Numbered from the stretch's first letter, positions 11,631 through 22,599 are shown. The stretch is 64,000 nucleotides of DNA from Rhineura floridana (GCF_030035675.1 NC_084482.1:227856943-227920942); one strand, 5' to 3'. Notes: generated from the letters alone by a model not told the origin. Made by a program: numbers and translations.

Positions 11631-12410
11631 TGGGGATGCCCTCCCCGCAATCAGCTCTGGGCCTGAATAAATCATGCACCTCAGGAAAGGGGAGGGAGCC
11701 CTCTAAGACATACTAGTGCATCCTGCCTGGCCCATAGCTTGTGCTGGACACATGGCAGGAATAAAGGCATCTCAGAAAACTAAAATGGAGAAAAAACATG
11801 CAGAAAAAGATAAGTAACTGGGGGTACCCACCACAAAATCTGCTCTGGGTCAGGACAAATCCTATACCCCATGAAAGGGGAGGGTGTCCTCCACGAGATG
11901 TCTGTGCGTCCCACCTGGCACAGACTGTCTGCTGGCCACAGGGTATGGGTGATGGCATCTATGCAAAATCAAAATGGACAGAAAGAGGCAGAAGAATTCA
12001 AGTTAGTGGGGATGCCCATGCCAAAATCTGCTCTGGCCCAGGACAAATCATACACCCCAAAAAAGGGAGGATGTCATCTGTAACATACTAGTGCATCCCA
12101 CCTGGCCCAGAGCTTCTCCTGGGTTCAGGCCATGAATAATGGCATCTATGGAAAATCAAAATAGACAAAAACATGCTGAAAAAATAAGTAATGGGGGTTG
12201 CCCACCCCAAAGTCTGCTCTGGGCCAGGACAAATCATACATCCCAGGAAAGGGGAGGGTGTCCTCTCTTGCATACCACTGTGTCCCACCTGGCCCAGAGC
12301 TTCTCCTGGGCACAGGACTTGAAAAAGTGCATCTATGCAAAATGAAAATGGACAAAATAAAGTTTGAAAAAAACAAGTAACTGGGGCTCCACAAGAAAAA
12401 CTATTCCAGG
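11631..12410 (+). repeat. Diverged edge of the 189-bp array
   Basis: Four or five further units follow (starts near 11632, 11818, 12006, 12193, 12375) with spacing of 180-190 bp and many substitutions. This is the decayed older edge of the array, as expected when homogenisation acts on the centre. Confidence 0.85.
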
Positions 12411-12540
12411 CAGGATGCAGTGGCATCTCACAGAGGACACTATCCACTTTGCTCAAGTGAATGATTTTTCACAGCCCACAGCACATTTTAAAGCGGTCAC
12501 CCCAAATTACACATTTCCCCCTATTTACTCTTTATTTTAG

Positions 12541-12690
12541 CTGGGAAAGACTGGCATCTCATAGAATACACCCTCCCTTTTCCTGGGGTGTATGATTTGT
12601 CCTGGCCCAGAGCAGATTTTGGGGTCGGAACCCCCAGTTACTTATTTTTTCTGCCTCTCTTTGTCCATTTTGGTTTTGCATTAACTAGGA
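12541..12690 (-). repeat. Inverted 189-bp-type unit
   Basis: Here the unit is read in the opposite direction: ggcatctcatagaatacacc, then tcctggcccagagcagattt and acccccagttacttattttt. It matches the orientation of the left inverted arm at 5685-5935. The array is therefore bounded on both sides by units in the reverse sense. Confidence 0.75.
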
Positions 12691-12773
12691 TGGACAATGG
12701 TCAAGGGAACAAGTAGTGGCCCTCGATTCTCCCAGAATCCTGTCCACATCCTCAGGCTTTACAAGCTGAAAGT

Positions 12774-13362
12774 GTTTAGCGAGTGACATTTTTCCTGAAA
12801 CAGGTGCAAATTGGGGTAGAAGCTACTTCCACTCCCTCTTCCTACACCAGGTGTAAGTTCCCTACTAAATCAGAGGGCGTTATCTACTTTCTCCACACCA
12901 CACACCTTTATGGCACATCCACAGTGTACATTGAAAGCATGTGGCTTCCTCCAAAGAGTCCTGGGAGTTGTAGTTTATGAAGGGTGCTGGGAATGTAGCG
13001 CAGTGAGGAAAAACTATTATCCAGGATTCGTTGGGGGAAGCCCTGTGCTTTACATTTGTGTTGAATGTGCTTTAAATGTCTGGTGTGATCATACACTTCT
13101 ATCGTGTCTCCTCTAAGCTATTTTTCTATGGCAAAAATCCCCCAATATTGCAGTCCTTGATCACTTTGGCTGCCCATTTCTCTACCTCTTCCACCTCTAC
13201 AATGCTATTTTTGCAGTCAGGCAACCAAAACTGAAGACAGCATTACAAGTAGGATCACATCTTAAATGTGTATAATGACGTTATGATATTGGCAGTTTTA
13301 TTTTCAATCTGTGTCTTAGTGATCCCACACACTTAATTGGGGCATCCGCTATGACCTCAAGG
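12774..13362 (+). repeat. Duplicated block B, left arm
   Basis: It matches 57175-56555 in reverse complement over its whole length, from gtttagcgagtgac through a palindromic MITE to a CR1-like remnant (tgacgttatgatattggcag, then aatctgtgtcttagtgatcc) and gcatccgctatgacc. It is one of four blocks shared by the two zinc-finger arms. Confidence 0.85.
12910..13092. mobile_element. Palindromic MITE
   Basis: Two mirrored halves: gcatgtggcttcctccaaag with gtcctgggagttgtagttta on one side, and ccaggattcgttgggggaag with ccctgtgctttacatt on the other. This is a foldback non-autonomous DNA transposon. It is also present in the right arm (about 56843-57025), so it predates the duplication. A half copy lies at 23240-23345. 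Confidence 0.7.
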
Positions 13363-14015
13363 TTTCTCTCCTGTCAGTCACCACCGGTTCAGTTAGGATT
13401 TTTCACTTCTGTGCATCACTTGACGCTGGCTTACATTTAATTGCATTTGCTCTTTAATAGCCAAGCCTGCCTGGAGAGTTCCTTTTGGAGTTCCTCACAA
13501 TCCCTCTTTATTTTAATCACCCTGAACTTTAAAGTTGGTTACCTCTCTTCTCGTCCCAAATCCATGTTATTTAGAAACAAGTTTAAAAGCACAGGTCCTA
13601 ATCCTGATGATGGGATTACATCCCTCCGTTGGAAGAACTATTCATTTATTCCTGCTTTCTCCTTCCTGATCTTTAAACACTTCCTGATGCATGAGAGCAT
13701 ATTTCCTCATATCCCATGATTGCTATGTTCAACTCCATGTTTGGTAATTGTGTCTTTAATAATATTTTCCACTTCTTCTCCCAGAACAGCTGATAAGCCT
13801 CTGTTCCTCTCTCTGAGGAGAGGGGGGCTGTGCAATTGTCTACGTACATGTAAGTATAGATTAGGCTAGATAGCTTTCTTGTTTTTCAGTTGTGACCTTG
13901 CCCCTTTAAGTGCTGATATTAAGGAACTATTTTGCTGCTGTAACTGTGCACCTCTTTTATTCTTTAATAAAGTTATTTCTATTTACCAGTGTGTGTTTAT
14001 TCAGGAGAGGGTTGG
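13363..14015. other. Unassigned, LTR-like 3' features
   Basis: No coding signal is seen. Near 13960 there is a tcttttattctttaataaag context (AATAAA signal) in a T-rich setting, which could be an old LTR or a 3' end. Nothing firmer can be said. Confidence 0.3.
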
Positions 14016-14023
14016 CTCTGAAT

Positions 14024-14139
14024 CAGAGCTTGGAAAAGTTACTTTTTTGAACTACAATTCCCATCAGCCCAATCCAGTGGCCATGCTGGCTGGGGCTGAT
14101 GGGAGGTGTAGTTTAAAAAAGTAATGTTTCCAAGCTCTG
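14024..14139. mobile_element. hAT MITE with 8-bp target duplication
   Basis: A 116-bp foldback element starting CAGAGCTTGGAAAAGTTACT and ending with the imperfect complement (GTAATGTTTCCAAGCTCTG). The inner repeats contain actacaattcccatcagcc and its complement. It is flanked by CTCTGAAT (14016-14023) and CTCTGAAC (14140-14147), a 7-of-8 match of hAT length. Confidence 0.8.
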
Positions 14140-14503
14140 CTCTGAACCAGTACATTGGCCACTTACCACGACCACTGTGTGAATTGGGTATTTTGCCTAA
14201 AGGCTTCAGAGCAAGGGGTGTCTGACTCTTGCTGTCTGTAATCCTTGGCAAGTTTTCTGGGCTCAGAGTTTCCCATTTGGCTCAGGGTGGCTAACCAGTA
14301 TAAAAGGTGGTGACAGTCTACTACCTTGCAGGGCTGTTGTGAGCGAACCCAGCCTTGACAGAGAAGGATATTTTGCCAGAGTCAATTGCCCTGTGTGTGG
14401 AATTGGCTTTTGGGATGGTGGAGGGTGTTCTGGGATGGCCCCTCTCCAACAATGAAAGAATGATAACCTCAGTTTCATCATTTTAGCTTCTTATTGAATT
14501 TGT

Positions 14504-15128
14504 TGTTGCTATGTGCCTCCAAGTCGACCACAACACATGGTGACCATATGAATCAGCAACCTCCAAGAGCATCTGTCATGAACTACCCTGTTAAGTTCCT
14601 GTAAGTTCAGATCTGTGGCTTCCTTTATGGAATCAATTCATCTCTTGTTTGGCCTTCCTCTTTTTCTACTCCCTTCTGATTTTCCCAGCATTATTGTCTT
14701 TTCTAGTGAATCATGTCTTCTCATTATGTGTCCAAAGTATGAGAACCTCTGTTTCATCATTTTAGCTTCTAGTGATAGTTCTGGTTTAATTTGTTCTAAC
14801 ACCCAATTATTGGTCTTTTTCGCAGTCCATGGTATGCGTGAAGCTCTCCTCCAACACCACATTTCAAATGAGTCGTTTTTTCTCTTATCTGCCTTTTTCA
14901 CTGTCCAACTTTTACATCCATACATAGAGATCGGAAATACCATGGTCTGAATGATCCTGACTTTGGTGTTCAGTGATACATCTTTGCATTTGAGGACCTT
15001 TTCTAGTTTTCTCATAGCTGCCCTCCCCAGTCCTAGCCTTCTTCTGATTTTTTGACTATTGTCTCCATTTTGGTTAATGACTGCGCCGAGGTATTGATAA
15101 TCCTTGTCAAATTCAGTGTCTTCATTGC
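14504..15128 (-). mobile_element. RTE/BovB-like LINE, 3' fragment
   Basis: A minus-strand ORF (15015-14638, 125 codons) reads MRKLEKVLKCKDVSLNTKVR, then TVKKADKRKNDSFEMWCWRR, IPWTAKKTNNWVLEQIKPEL and SYFGHIMRRHDSLEKTIMLG. It is the C-terminal region of an RTE reverse transcriptase plus the 3' tail (about 14504-14560). 5'-truncated. Confidence 0.88.
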
Positions 15129-16382
15129 CAACATGTTGTTGTTGTTATGTGCCTTCAAGTCAATTACGACTTATGGCAACCCTATGAATCAGGATCCTCA
15201 AAGAGCATCTGTCATGAACCACCCTGCTCAGAACTTGTAAGTGCAGGTCTGTGGCTTCCTTTATGGAATCAATCCATCTCTTGTTTGGCCTTCCTCTTTT
15301 TCTTCTCCCTTCTTTTTTCCCCAGCATTATTGTCTTTTCTAGTGAATCATGTCCTCATTATGTGTCCAAAGTATGACAAACCCTGTTTCATCATTTTAGC
15401 TTCTAGTGACAGTTCTGGTTTAATTTGTTGTAACATCCAATTATATGTCTTTTTCGCAGTCCATGGTATGTGCAAAGCTCCAGCGGCATTACTAGGGAGG
15501 TGCGGAGGGTGCGGACCGCACTGGGTGACACCATGAGAGCGGGGTGACACCCAGAGCTGCCCCTAGGAACTGCCTAGGCACCGCCCTGCTGCCACATTAA
15601 CATGTGGAAGGTGTGCGCCACGGCCGAGCTGGATCTCCCACACAGCCAGTTAGATCTTCTGAGGCCAAGGCAGTGTGCAGACTGCCCTCCCACAGATGGA
15701 GGCCTTTGATCTTCCCCTCGCCTTCCTTCGGCTGTGTGCTCTGGCCAACGCAGGCAGGGGGAGGAGGAGGCAGGGGCATCGGCAGGAGCCTGGCTCCTCC
15801 TACAGTGGTGGGGAACAGGGGGGGAGGCTGGAGGCAGTTCCTCGGCTCCAGCAGCCTCAGTGCCATGACAAAGGAAGTGAATCGGGGTGCAATGCAGTAC
15901 TCTTCTGCCAGCTGCTGGATCGCCTCTCCTCCTCTGTGCCAGGGCATGGCAGAGCCAGAGGAGGGGGGCGAGTTGGTCGGGGGTGCTGTCTCCATCGAGA
16001 ACCCCATCGAGATTCACACAGTAGCCAATGCGAATTCCACACAGAAAAAGGTCAGTCTCCCTTTGGTGTGGGCCAAATGAGATGCAATGTTAAATGCATC
16101 TTTAGCAACCACATCAGGATTCTTGAGAACATTAGTGGTAGGCATGCATGTGTGTGTGTGAAACAGTGAAAGAGACAGGAGGCTTAATCCTTTCCTCCCC
16201 CTCATGATCCCCAAAAAATCTCCCCAGAAGTGCTGTTACACCAATAGTAGCTTCCCTGAAACTTGTGGCGGTGGGGGGGGAGATATTTGTCAGACCACAG
16301 TGGGGGAGCAAAGAGTTAAACCTCCCCTCCCTCTGTGCCGTGGACCTGACAAGTGTCCCACTCTGCTCACCTGTTATATAGA

Positions 16383-16515
16383 AATCTGCCTTATAGGGAG
16401 TCAGACCACTGATCCATCTAGCTCAGTATTGTTTGCACTGACTGGCAGCAGCTCTCCCAGCCTGACTTGGAGATGCCAGGGATTGCAGCTGAGATGCTCC
16501 TCCACTGAGACGCAG
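16383..16515 (-). repeat. tRNA-derived SINE inside the hAT element
   Basis: On the plus strand it reads atctgccttatagggagtca, then gatccatctagctcagtatt and actggcagcagctctccc. This is the complement of the second SINE family, so the SINE is nested within the hAT element. Confidence 0.7.
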
Positions 16516-16950
16516 CCCTTCCCCATTAAACTCTGTCATGATTGCGAAAGATGCATTTCACATCGCGTCCCCGTTTGGATCTAGGTGGATGTGAACAGAA
16601 TGTGGTCCTTTTAAAAAAAAAAAAACAAATCCTCTGTATAGTTTTCCTTTGGGGGAAAGCACCCTGTCTCTGGGCATGAAGATGGCCCATGAAGCACCAC
16701 GCCCACCAAGACGTTGTATCTTTCTACCCCTGCCCCACTTCCTCATTCCCCTCCTAATCCCCCACCTTTATCCTTTTCCAGTTGCACCATCACCACCATC
16801 TCAGAATCTCTGAGACTTGGCCTTCCCTTCCCTCTGCTGTGCAGAAAAGTGGTTGTTGAGCCACATTGGAATTGTTTACCTGGGCAAGCTGCATCTCTCC
16901 ACCAAGGCAGGAGTAGAATCCAAACCCTGGGTACAGACCCGACTGTCTGG

Positions 16951-17036
16951 GATGGGGAATCTGTGACCCTTCAAATGTTACTGGAACACATCAGCCCCAG
17001 CCAGCATGGCCAGTAGTCAGGGATGCTGGGAGGAGG
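16951..17036. repeat. MITE half copy
   Basis: ctgtgacccttcaaatgtta is followed by ccccagccagcatggccagt and gatgctgggagg. The gccagcatggcc core is shared with the MITE at 14024-14139, in the opposite sense. Only one half is present. Confidence 0.5.
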
Positions 17037-17629
17037 AGCCAGCCCTGCCTGATCTTCTGCTGCAACTGATAGAGAAAGGAGGGTAGCAATCCCCTTTCTT
17101 GCATTACCTGTTGCCGTATTCTCTCCTGGCATAGATGCTGTGAAAACACCCCCTTACATAAAAGAGGGAGAGGGTTCTCTGTAAACGGGCACGTGGCAGC
17201 CCCCTCTCCCCGGACTGAGGTCTTCGAGGAAGGAGCCTGGTTTGGGGCCACCCCAAGCCCTCCCCGCCGGGGTGGGAGAGGATGGCTTCCCTCTTGCCCC
17301 CCAGGAAAGCAAGGTGGCCAGAGGCCCGTGAGATGGACAGATGCGGGGGTGACACTATGAGTTACTGCACTGGGTGACACCAACCCTAGTGGCGCCACTG
17401 CAAAGCTCTCCTCCAGCACCACATTTCAAACGAGTTGATTTTTCTCTTACCTGCTTTGTTCACTGTCCAACTTTCACATCCATACATTGAAATCGGGAAT
17501 ACCATGGTCTGAATGATCCTGACTTTGCTCCCCCTTCTATTTCTTGCTTGATAATTTCTAACTTTCTCTGGTTCATGCTTCTCACATTCCATGTTCCTAT
17601 TGTGTGCGTCGTACAACTCCGTTCTCTCC

Positions 17630-17893
17630 TTTCGCATCTGTGCGCATCGGCCTCTGGGCTTCCTTTTGGCTTTGACCCAGCTGCGTCATCAGTCACAGCG
17701 CTACTCGTACTTCTCCTTTGTTCTTCCCCAGTAGCTCGCAGAGTGCCATCTGTTCTGGGGATCTCATCTTTCAGCAGTGTCTCATGTTGCAGGTAACATG
17801 GGGCTAACATTTTGGGAGTGAGGGAGGCAGGGTATGCTAGCTGCCCTCTGGCAGTGGAAAAGGCCATGTTCCTGTCAGACAGGATCCATCCTA
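17630..17893 (+). repeat. Duplicated block C, left arm (RTE 5' region)
   Basis: It matches 56553-56290 in reverse complement: gcatctgtgcgcatcggcct, ttggctttgacccagctgcg, tctcatgttgcaggtaac and ggccatgttcctgtcaga all recur. It appears to be the 5' end of the RTE element joined to host sequence, so the RTE copy predates the arm duplication. Confidence 0.8.
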
Positions 17894-19039
17894 GGGACTT
17901 GTTTACATGGGACCCAAGATCCACATTAAACATGCTTCTTTTTCCATTGTGATTGAATTTGACAGCTCACATACTTTGACCCTCGCTATGAATAAATTGG
18001 CTGTTTTTCTTTGTAGCATTCACACGCTTGTGCATTTATTGCAATCAGTGTTTCCTTGTTGCCGAGCCCACACATTAGCATGTTAACTGCGGAGGCGGGG
18101 AAGGGGCCGTGTTTCCCTAAACAAAGGAATAGGTGCTTGAAAGAAAGGGAATCGCTCCCACAAGTAGCTGTTAGGCTGTCCCTGCATGAGATTGGTGTGC
18201 CTGTGGCACCCCAGGACAAGCCTCAGCATGCGTTCTTGGAAACAAGAAAACCACCAAACAGTTATCTTTAGAGAGACATGAAAAGCAGCTGCTAAAGGAA
18301 GCATTGACCGTTTAATATTATCACTCTCCGTGAGTGGAGCAGATGTTGGGATGAGACGCCAAGGCAGCTCCCCTTTTCCTGGTGCTTTCGGAAGCTTATA
18401 AATTACCCCAGCGGCACCTTCACCAGCTTCCTCTTGCCATGGCTGCGAAAAGGGCGCATGCATCAGCCCTAGAGGAGGGAGAGATCCAGCTTTGAGGGGA
18501 AGCAGAGGGATGCTACGAGGCAGAAGAGGTCCTCCACTCTCTCGCTCGCTCGCGCGCACACACGCTAGATGTAAACAACAGTGCCAAAACCACAGCTCTG
18601 AGGAAGGAATGCTACGAGCTCCAGCCCTGCTACCCTCGGGGAGTTCTTGGTGTGGCTGCAGAAAAGAGGAATGTGATTTTGTTTAAAGGAGCAGGGGAGG
18701 AAATGTGTTGGGGGAAGCGGGAGAAAGGAAGGTGAGAGCAACCGGAAGTTGCTTCATCAAGGGCAGGAAACAAAATGATGCCCAGAGACACTTAAAGGGG
18801 CGGAGTAAGGGAGGATCTAAAAACAACAACAAAGAAAAGCGATTACACGGTAAATTGGCAACGAAGCAGATGCACTTTTTTAAGGCAAGTTCGGATTTTT
18901 AACGCATCTATTTAATCCGGAGTTGAAGGCAAAAGCAGTAGAATGCACGGGCTTTAGCTAAAACGTCGAGTAAATGGTCCAAATTAAAAGGATCTGCAAA
19001 ACACACCAGATGCAGATTTTTTTGCACGTAAACAGGCCC
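17894..19039. mobile_element. TIR transposon present in one arm only
   Basis: The termini GGGACTTGTTTACATG and complement GGGCCTGTTTACGTG are flanked by TA on both sides (17892-17893 and 19040-19041). The right arm runs from the left flank straight to the right flank (near 56289) with no such insert, which confirms the boundaries. It is 1,146 bp with no recognised transposase, so non-autonomous. The family is uncertain: TA points to Tc1/mariner, while CTA would suit Harbinger. Confidence 0.75.
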
Positions 19040-19041
19040 TA

Positions 19042-19320
19042 GGTTTGTAAATTCCAGCTGTGCATAAGTACTGGGCTGTCCCCCTTAAATGGAGGGACAA
19101 GAGAGCAGATTTTTATTACAGTTGTCTCTCTCTGCGTCTCTTTTCACAACCTGTTACCAAGCACCTACTGCTAAAATAAAGCTGTACAAGGCCTCGAGCT
19201 TTGACAGTTAAACTCTGATATCAACAGAGCTCCCAGAAATATGTTTTCAAAGAACAAATCATAATATATTCACAGGATTTCTCCACAGCATTTGATCTCC
19301 TTTCCTTTTCATTCCATCAG
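19042..19320 (+). repeat. Duplicated block D upstream part (intron)
   Basis: Mirror copy of 56288-56007. It ends in a strong acceptor, a pyrimidine-rich tract with cattccatcag just before the zinc-finger exon, in both arms. It is intron sequence directly upstream of the last exon. Confidence 0.85.
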
Positions 19321-21584
19321 GATACATCTGGGGGGTCAAGTCTGAGGATGAACCATCTGAAGCATCACTGGAAAAAGCTGAGGAGCAGATGCAGGAGCAG
19401 AAATTGAGGGGTCAAGATGGAGCAAAGAGACAAGAAGAGAGACACACTCAAACAGGGGACAAACCTCATACATGCTTGGAGTGTGGAAAGAGCTTCAGGT
19501 GGATTAGCCACCTTACTTTGCATCAAAGAACTCACACAGGGGACAAACCTTATAAATGCTTGGAGTGTGGAAAGAGCTTCAGTCAGAGTAGTTCCTTTAG
19601 TAGTCATAAAAGAACTCACACAGGGGACAAACCTTATAAATGCTTGGAGTGTGGAAAGAACTTCAGTCGGAGTGACCACCTTACTTCGCATCAAAGAACT
19701 CATACAGGGGACAAACCTTATAAATGCCTGGAGTGTGGAAAGACCTTCAGTGACAGTAGCGCTCTTACTTCACATCAAAGAACTCACACAGGGGACAAAC
19801 CTTATGAATGCTTCGAGTGTGGAAAGACATTCAGGTCAAGTAGCGCCCTTACGGTGCATCAAAGAATTCACACAGGGGACAAACCTTATCAATGCTTGGA
19901 GTGTGGAAAGAGCTTCAGTCAGAGTGTCCACCTTACTTCGCATCAAAGAACTCACACAGGGGACAAACCTTATAAATGCCTGGAGTGTGGAAAGACCTTC
20001 AGTGACAGTAGCGCTCTTACTTCACATCATAGAACTCATACAGGGGACAAACCTTATCAATGCTTGGAGTGTGGAAAGAGCTTCAGGCAAAGTGGCCACC
20101 TTACTTTGCATCACAAAACTCATACAGGGGACAAACCTTATAAATGCTTGGAGTGTGGAAAGAGCTTCAGTCAAAGTGGCCACCTTACTTCGCATCACAG
20201 AACTCACACAGGGGACAAACCTTATACATGCTTGGAGTGTGGAAAGAGTTTCAGGTTTAGTAGCAAACTGACTTTGCATCACAGAACTCACACAGGGGAC
20301 AAACCTTATAAATGCTTGGAGTGTGGAAAGGTCTTCAGTCAGAGTAGCCACCTTACTTTGCATCACAGAACTCACACAGGGGACAAACCATACAAATGCT
20401 TGGAGTGTGGAAAGAACTTCAGTCGGAGTAACACCCTTAGTATGCATGAAAGAATTCACACAGGGGACAGACCTTATACATGCTTGGAGTGTGGAAAGAG
20501 CTTCAGTCAAAGAGGCCACCTTACTTTGCATCACAAAACTCATACAGGGGACAAACCTTATCAATGCTTGGAGTGTGGAAAGAGCTTCAGTCAAAGTGGC
20601 CACCTTACTTCGCATCACAGAACTCACACAGGGGACAAACCATATAAATGCTTGGAGTGTGGAAAGACCTTCAGTGACAGTAGCGCTCTTACTTCACATC
20701 ATAGAACTCACACAGGGGGCAAACCTTATAAATGCTTGGAGTGTGGAAAGAGCTTCAGTAAAAGTGGCCACCTTACTTTGCATCACAAAACTCATACAGG
20801 GGACAAACCTTATAAATGCTTGGAGTGTGGAAAGAACTTCAGTCGGAGTGGCACCCTTAGTATGCATGAAAGAATTCACACAGGGGACAGACCGTATACA
20901 TGCTTGGAGTGTGGAAAGAGCTTCAGTCAAAGTGGCCACCTTACTTTGCATCACAAAACTCATACAGGGGACAAACCTTATAAATGCTTGGAGTGTGGAA
21001 AGAGCTTCAGTCGGAGTGACCACCTTACTTCGCATCACAAAACTCACACAGGGGACAAACCATATAAATGCTTGGAGTGTGGAAAGAACTTCAGTCGGAG
21101 TGACACCCTTAGTATGCATGAAAGAATTCACACAGGGGACAGACCTTATACATGCTTGGAGTGTGGAAAGAGTTTCAGTCACAGGAGCAACCTTACTTCG
21201 CATCACAAAACTCATACAGGGAACAAACCTTATAAATGCTTGGAGTGTGGAAAGAGCTTCAGTCAGAGTGGCACCCTTAGTATGCATGAAAGAACTCACA
21301 CAGGGGACAAACCCTATACATGCTTGGAGTGTGGAAAGAGCTTCAGTCAGAGTAGCCACCTTACTTTGCATCACAGAACTCACACAGGGGACAAACCTTA
21401 TAAATGCTTGGAGTGTGGAAAGGTCTTCAGTCAGAGTAGCCACCTTACTTTGCATCACAGAACTCACACAGGGGACAAACTTTATACATGCTTGGAGTGT
21501 GGGAAGACCTTCAGGTGGAGTGGCTCCTTTACACAACATCAAAGAACTCACAAGGGACAAATGTTATCGATGCTTGGAGTGTGA
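19321..21584 (+). CDS. C2H2 zinc-finger protein, last exon (25 fingers)
   Basis: Terminal exon of a poly-zinc-finger gene, probably a nuclear DNA-binding repressor of the KRAB class, as inferred from the mirrored gene. The exon follows an acceptor at 19320; its first two bases complete a codon, then it reads [20 protein letters not shown]. The acceptor and splice phase, not the Met at 19389, should define its start. There are 25 C2H2 fingers of 28 residues (CxxC, 12 residues, HxxxH), nearly all joined by HTGDKP rather than the usual TGEKP. Fingers are very similar, with repeated multi-finger blocks (fingers starting NFSRS-x-TLSMHER at 12, 17 and 20), a sign of internal duplication. The linker after finger 25 has lost two bases, so a 26th finger lies out of frame; that finger is itself cut by the LTR-like repeat at 21632. 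No KRAB exon was found for this copy. Confidence 0.9.
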
Positions 21585-21631
21585 AAAGAGCTTCAGTCAG
21601 AGTAGCAACCTTACTTCGCATCAAAGAAGTG

Positions 21632-22375
21632 TTACGATTGCTTGGCTAACCCCATTTTGGTTCAAGTGAAACCCAGGGGGTGCAAGGCCAGGAACTATAA
21701 CTCCCCCCCAAGTCTCACACTCCCGCTTCGCTGGTATGGCTAGTTATGAGTTCCACAGGTGTTGTGCAAAGAACAACAAGGGCAGCATTAAGAAACAAAA
21801 TTAACCAAAAGCTACTGAATAAATGTTATTTTCTCCTTGGCAGAGTTCCTGGCCGTCCAAAAGAAGAATCCCATTGTTCGGAAGAAGGAGCCTTAGTTTT
21901 TCAGGGTCAGTAAGAAACTTGCACTCAGACACACACACACACAAAATCAGCAGATTCCCAGACCCCTCCTTTGCAGGAGGGGGAGAGAGGAGAAAGTCTT
22001 TTAAAACGAGGCTTGAATCTAGGAAAGGAGGAGAGGAAGGGGGACGAAGGGTGATCAGAGCTCCAACATGTACTACGCTCTCAAGGAATGCATTGAGGGA
22101 CTGCAGGGACAGGACTAGGGAGAGACTCTGGGTCTCAGTGCAAACCCTTGAGACCAAGAAATTTTTTCCTGGGTTTGGATCAGAGCTCTTCCACATAGCT
22201 TCAGCTGTATTCAATCACCCACTCCGGGCCTAGGATAGGTAATCTTTCCTACCTGTCACTCCTTTCTAGTAATAGGGTGCTTTGATCTCTTTAGTTTAAA
22301 GTTATGAATGGGTTAGGATATTAATGATTAATGTTGCCACGCACCCAAGTAATTCTGTAACGCTGTTCTAGTCTT
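21632..22375 (+). mobile_element. LTR-like repeat X (solo)
   Basis: It begins TGTTACGATTGCTTGGCTAA and has an AATAAA signal near 21820. Its first part (about 21640-21900) is repeated at 34567-34860 and its second part (about 21930-22375) at 29190-29650, both within the endogenous retrovirus. The organisation fits U3-R then U5 of an LTR. It truncates the last zinc-finger remnant of the gene upstream. Confidence 0.6.
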
Positions 22376-22377
22376 AG

Positions 22378-22584
22378 AGAGCCAGCATGGTGTAGTGGTT
22401 AAGGTGTTGGGCTACGACCTGGGAGACCAGGGTTCGAATCCCCACCCAGCCATGAAGCTCACTGGGTGAGCCTCAGAAGAAGGCAATGGTAAACCCCCTC
22501 GGAATGCTGCTTACCATGAAAACCCTATTCATAGGGTCACGATAAATCAGGATCAACTTGAAGGCAGGCCATTTCCATTTCAGC
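22378..22584 (+). repeat. tRNA-derived SINE with BovB-like tail
   Basis: The head has box A (TGGTGTAGTGGTTAAGG) and box B (GGTTCGAATCC). The body reads tgaagctcactgggtgagcc and ggcaatggtaaacccc, and the tail (caggatcaacttgaaggca) resembles the RTE/BovB 3' end. It is likely a Sauria-type SINE mobilised by BovB. Other copies: 38103-38300 and a fragment at 63738-63803. Confidence 0.85.
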
Positions 22585-22599
22585 ACTCGAAGAAGATAT

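Larger units (their letters stand above)
15481..17400. mobile_element. Non-autonomous hAT transposon, 1,920 bp
   Basis: The ends are CAGCGGCATTACTAGGG and the complement of GCAGTGGCGCCACTAGGG, followed inside by GGTGTCACCC-type motifs. They are flanked by a perfect 8-bp duplication CAAAGCTC (15473-15480 and 17401-17408), the length made by hAT transposases. The inside has GC-rich ORFs (15604-16080 and overlapping frames) but no transposase motif that I recognise. It also carries a SINE and a MITE half. The 5' end of a related copy lies at 1685. Confidence 0.9.
15134..17640 (-). mobile_element. RTE/BovB-like LINE split by a hAT element
   Basis: The 3' part (15134-15480) and the next part (17401-17640) form one minus-strand RTE copy. 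The hAT element at 15481-17400 separates them, and removing it restores continuous RTE sequence at the duplicated CAAAGCTC. The upstream end jumps from the RT C-terminus (VRIIQTMVFPISMYGCESWT) to endonuclease-start sequence (WNVRSMNQRKLEIIKQE). The middle of the element has therefore been lost. Confidence 0.85.

Noticed and set aside
15604-16169. ORFs of 147-164 codons inside the hAT element as transposase
   Set aside because: They overlap on both strands and show neither a BED finger nor the hAT dimerisation motif; GC richness alone explains their length.
19417-21669. Long ORFs in other frames over the zinc-finger exon (284, 448 and, on the minus strand, 201, 288 codons)
   Set aside because: They are shadows of the 84-bp finger repeat: any stop-free frame in one unit stays open in all units. 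The same happens over 54864-55962.
22378-22584. Functional tRNA gene (box A and box B present)
   Set aside because: The surrounding body and BovB-like tail, and the second copy at 38103, show a tRNA-derived SINE; no cloverleaf acceptor stem is evident.
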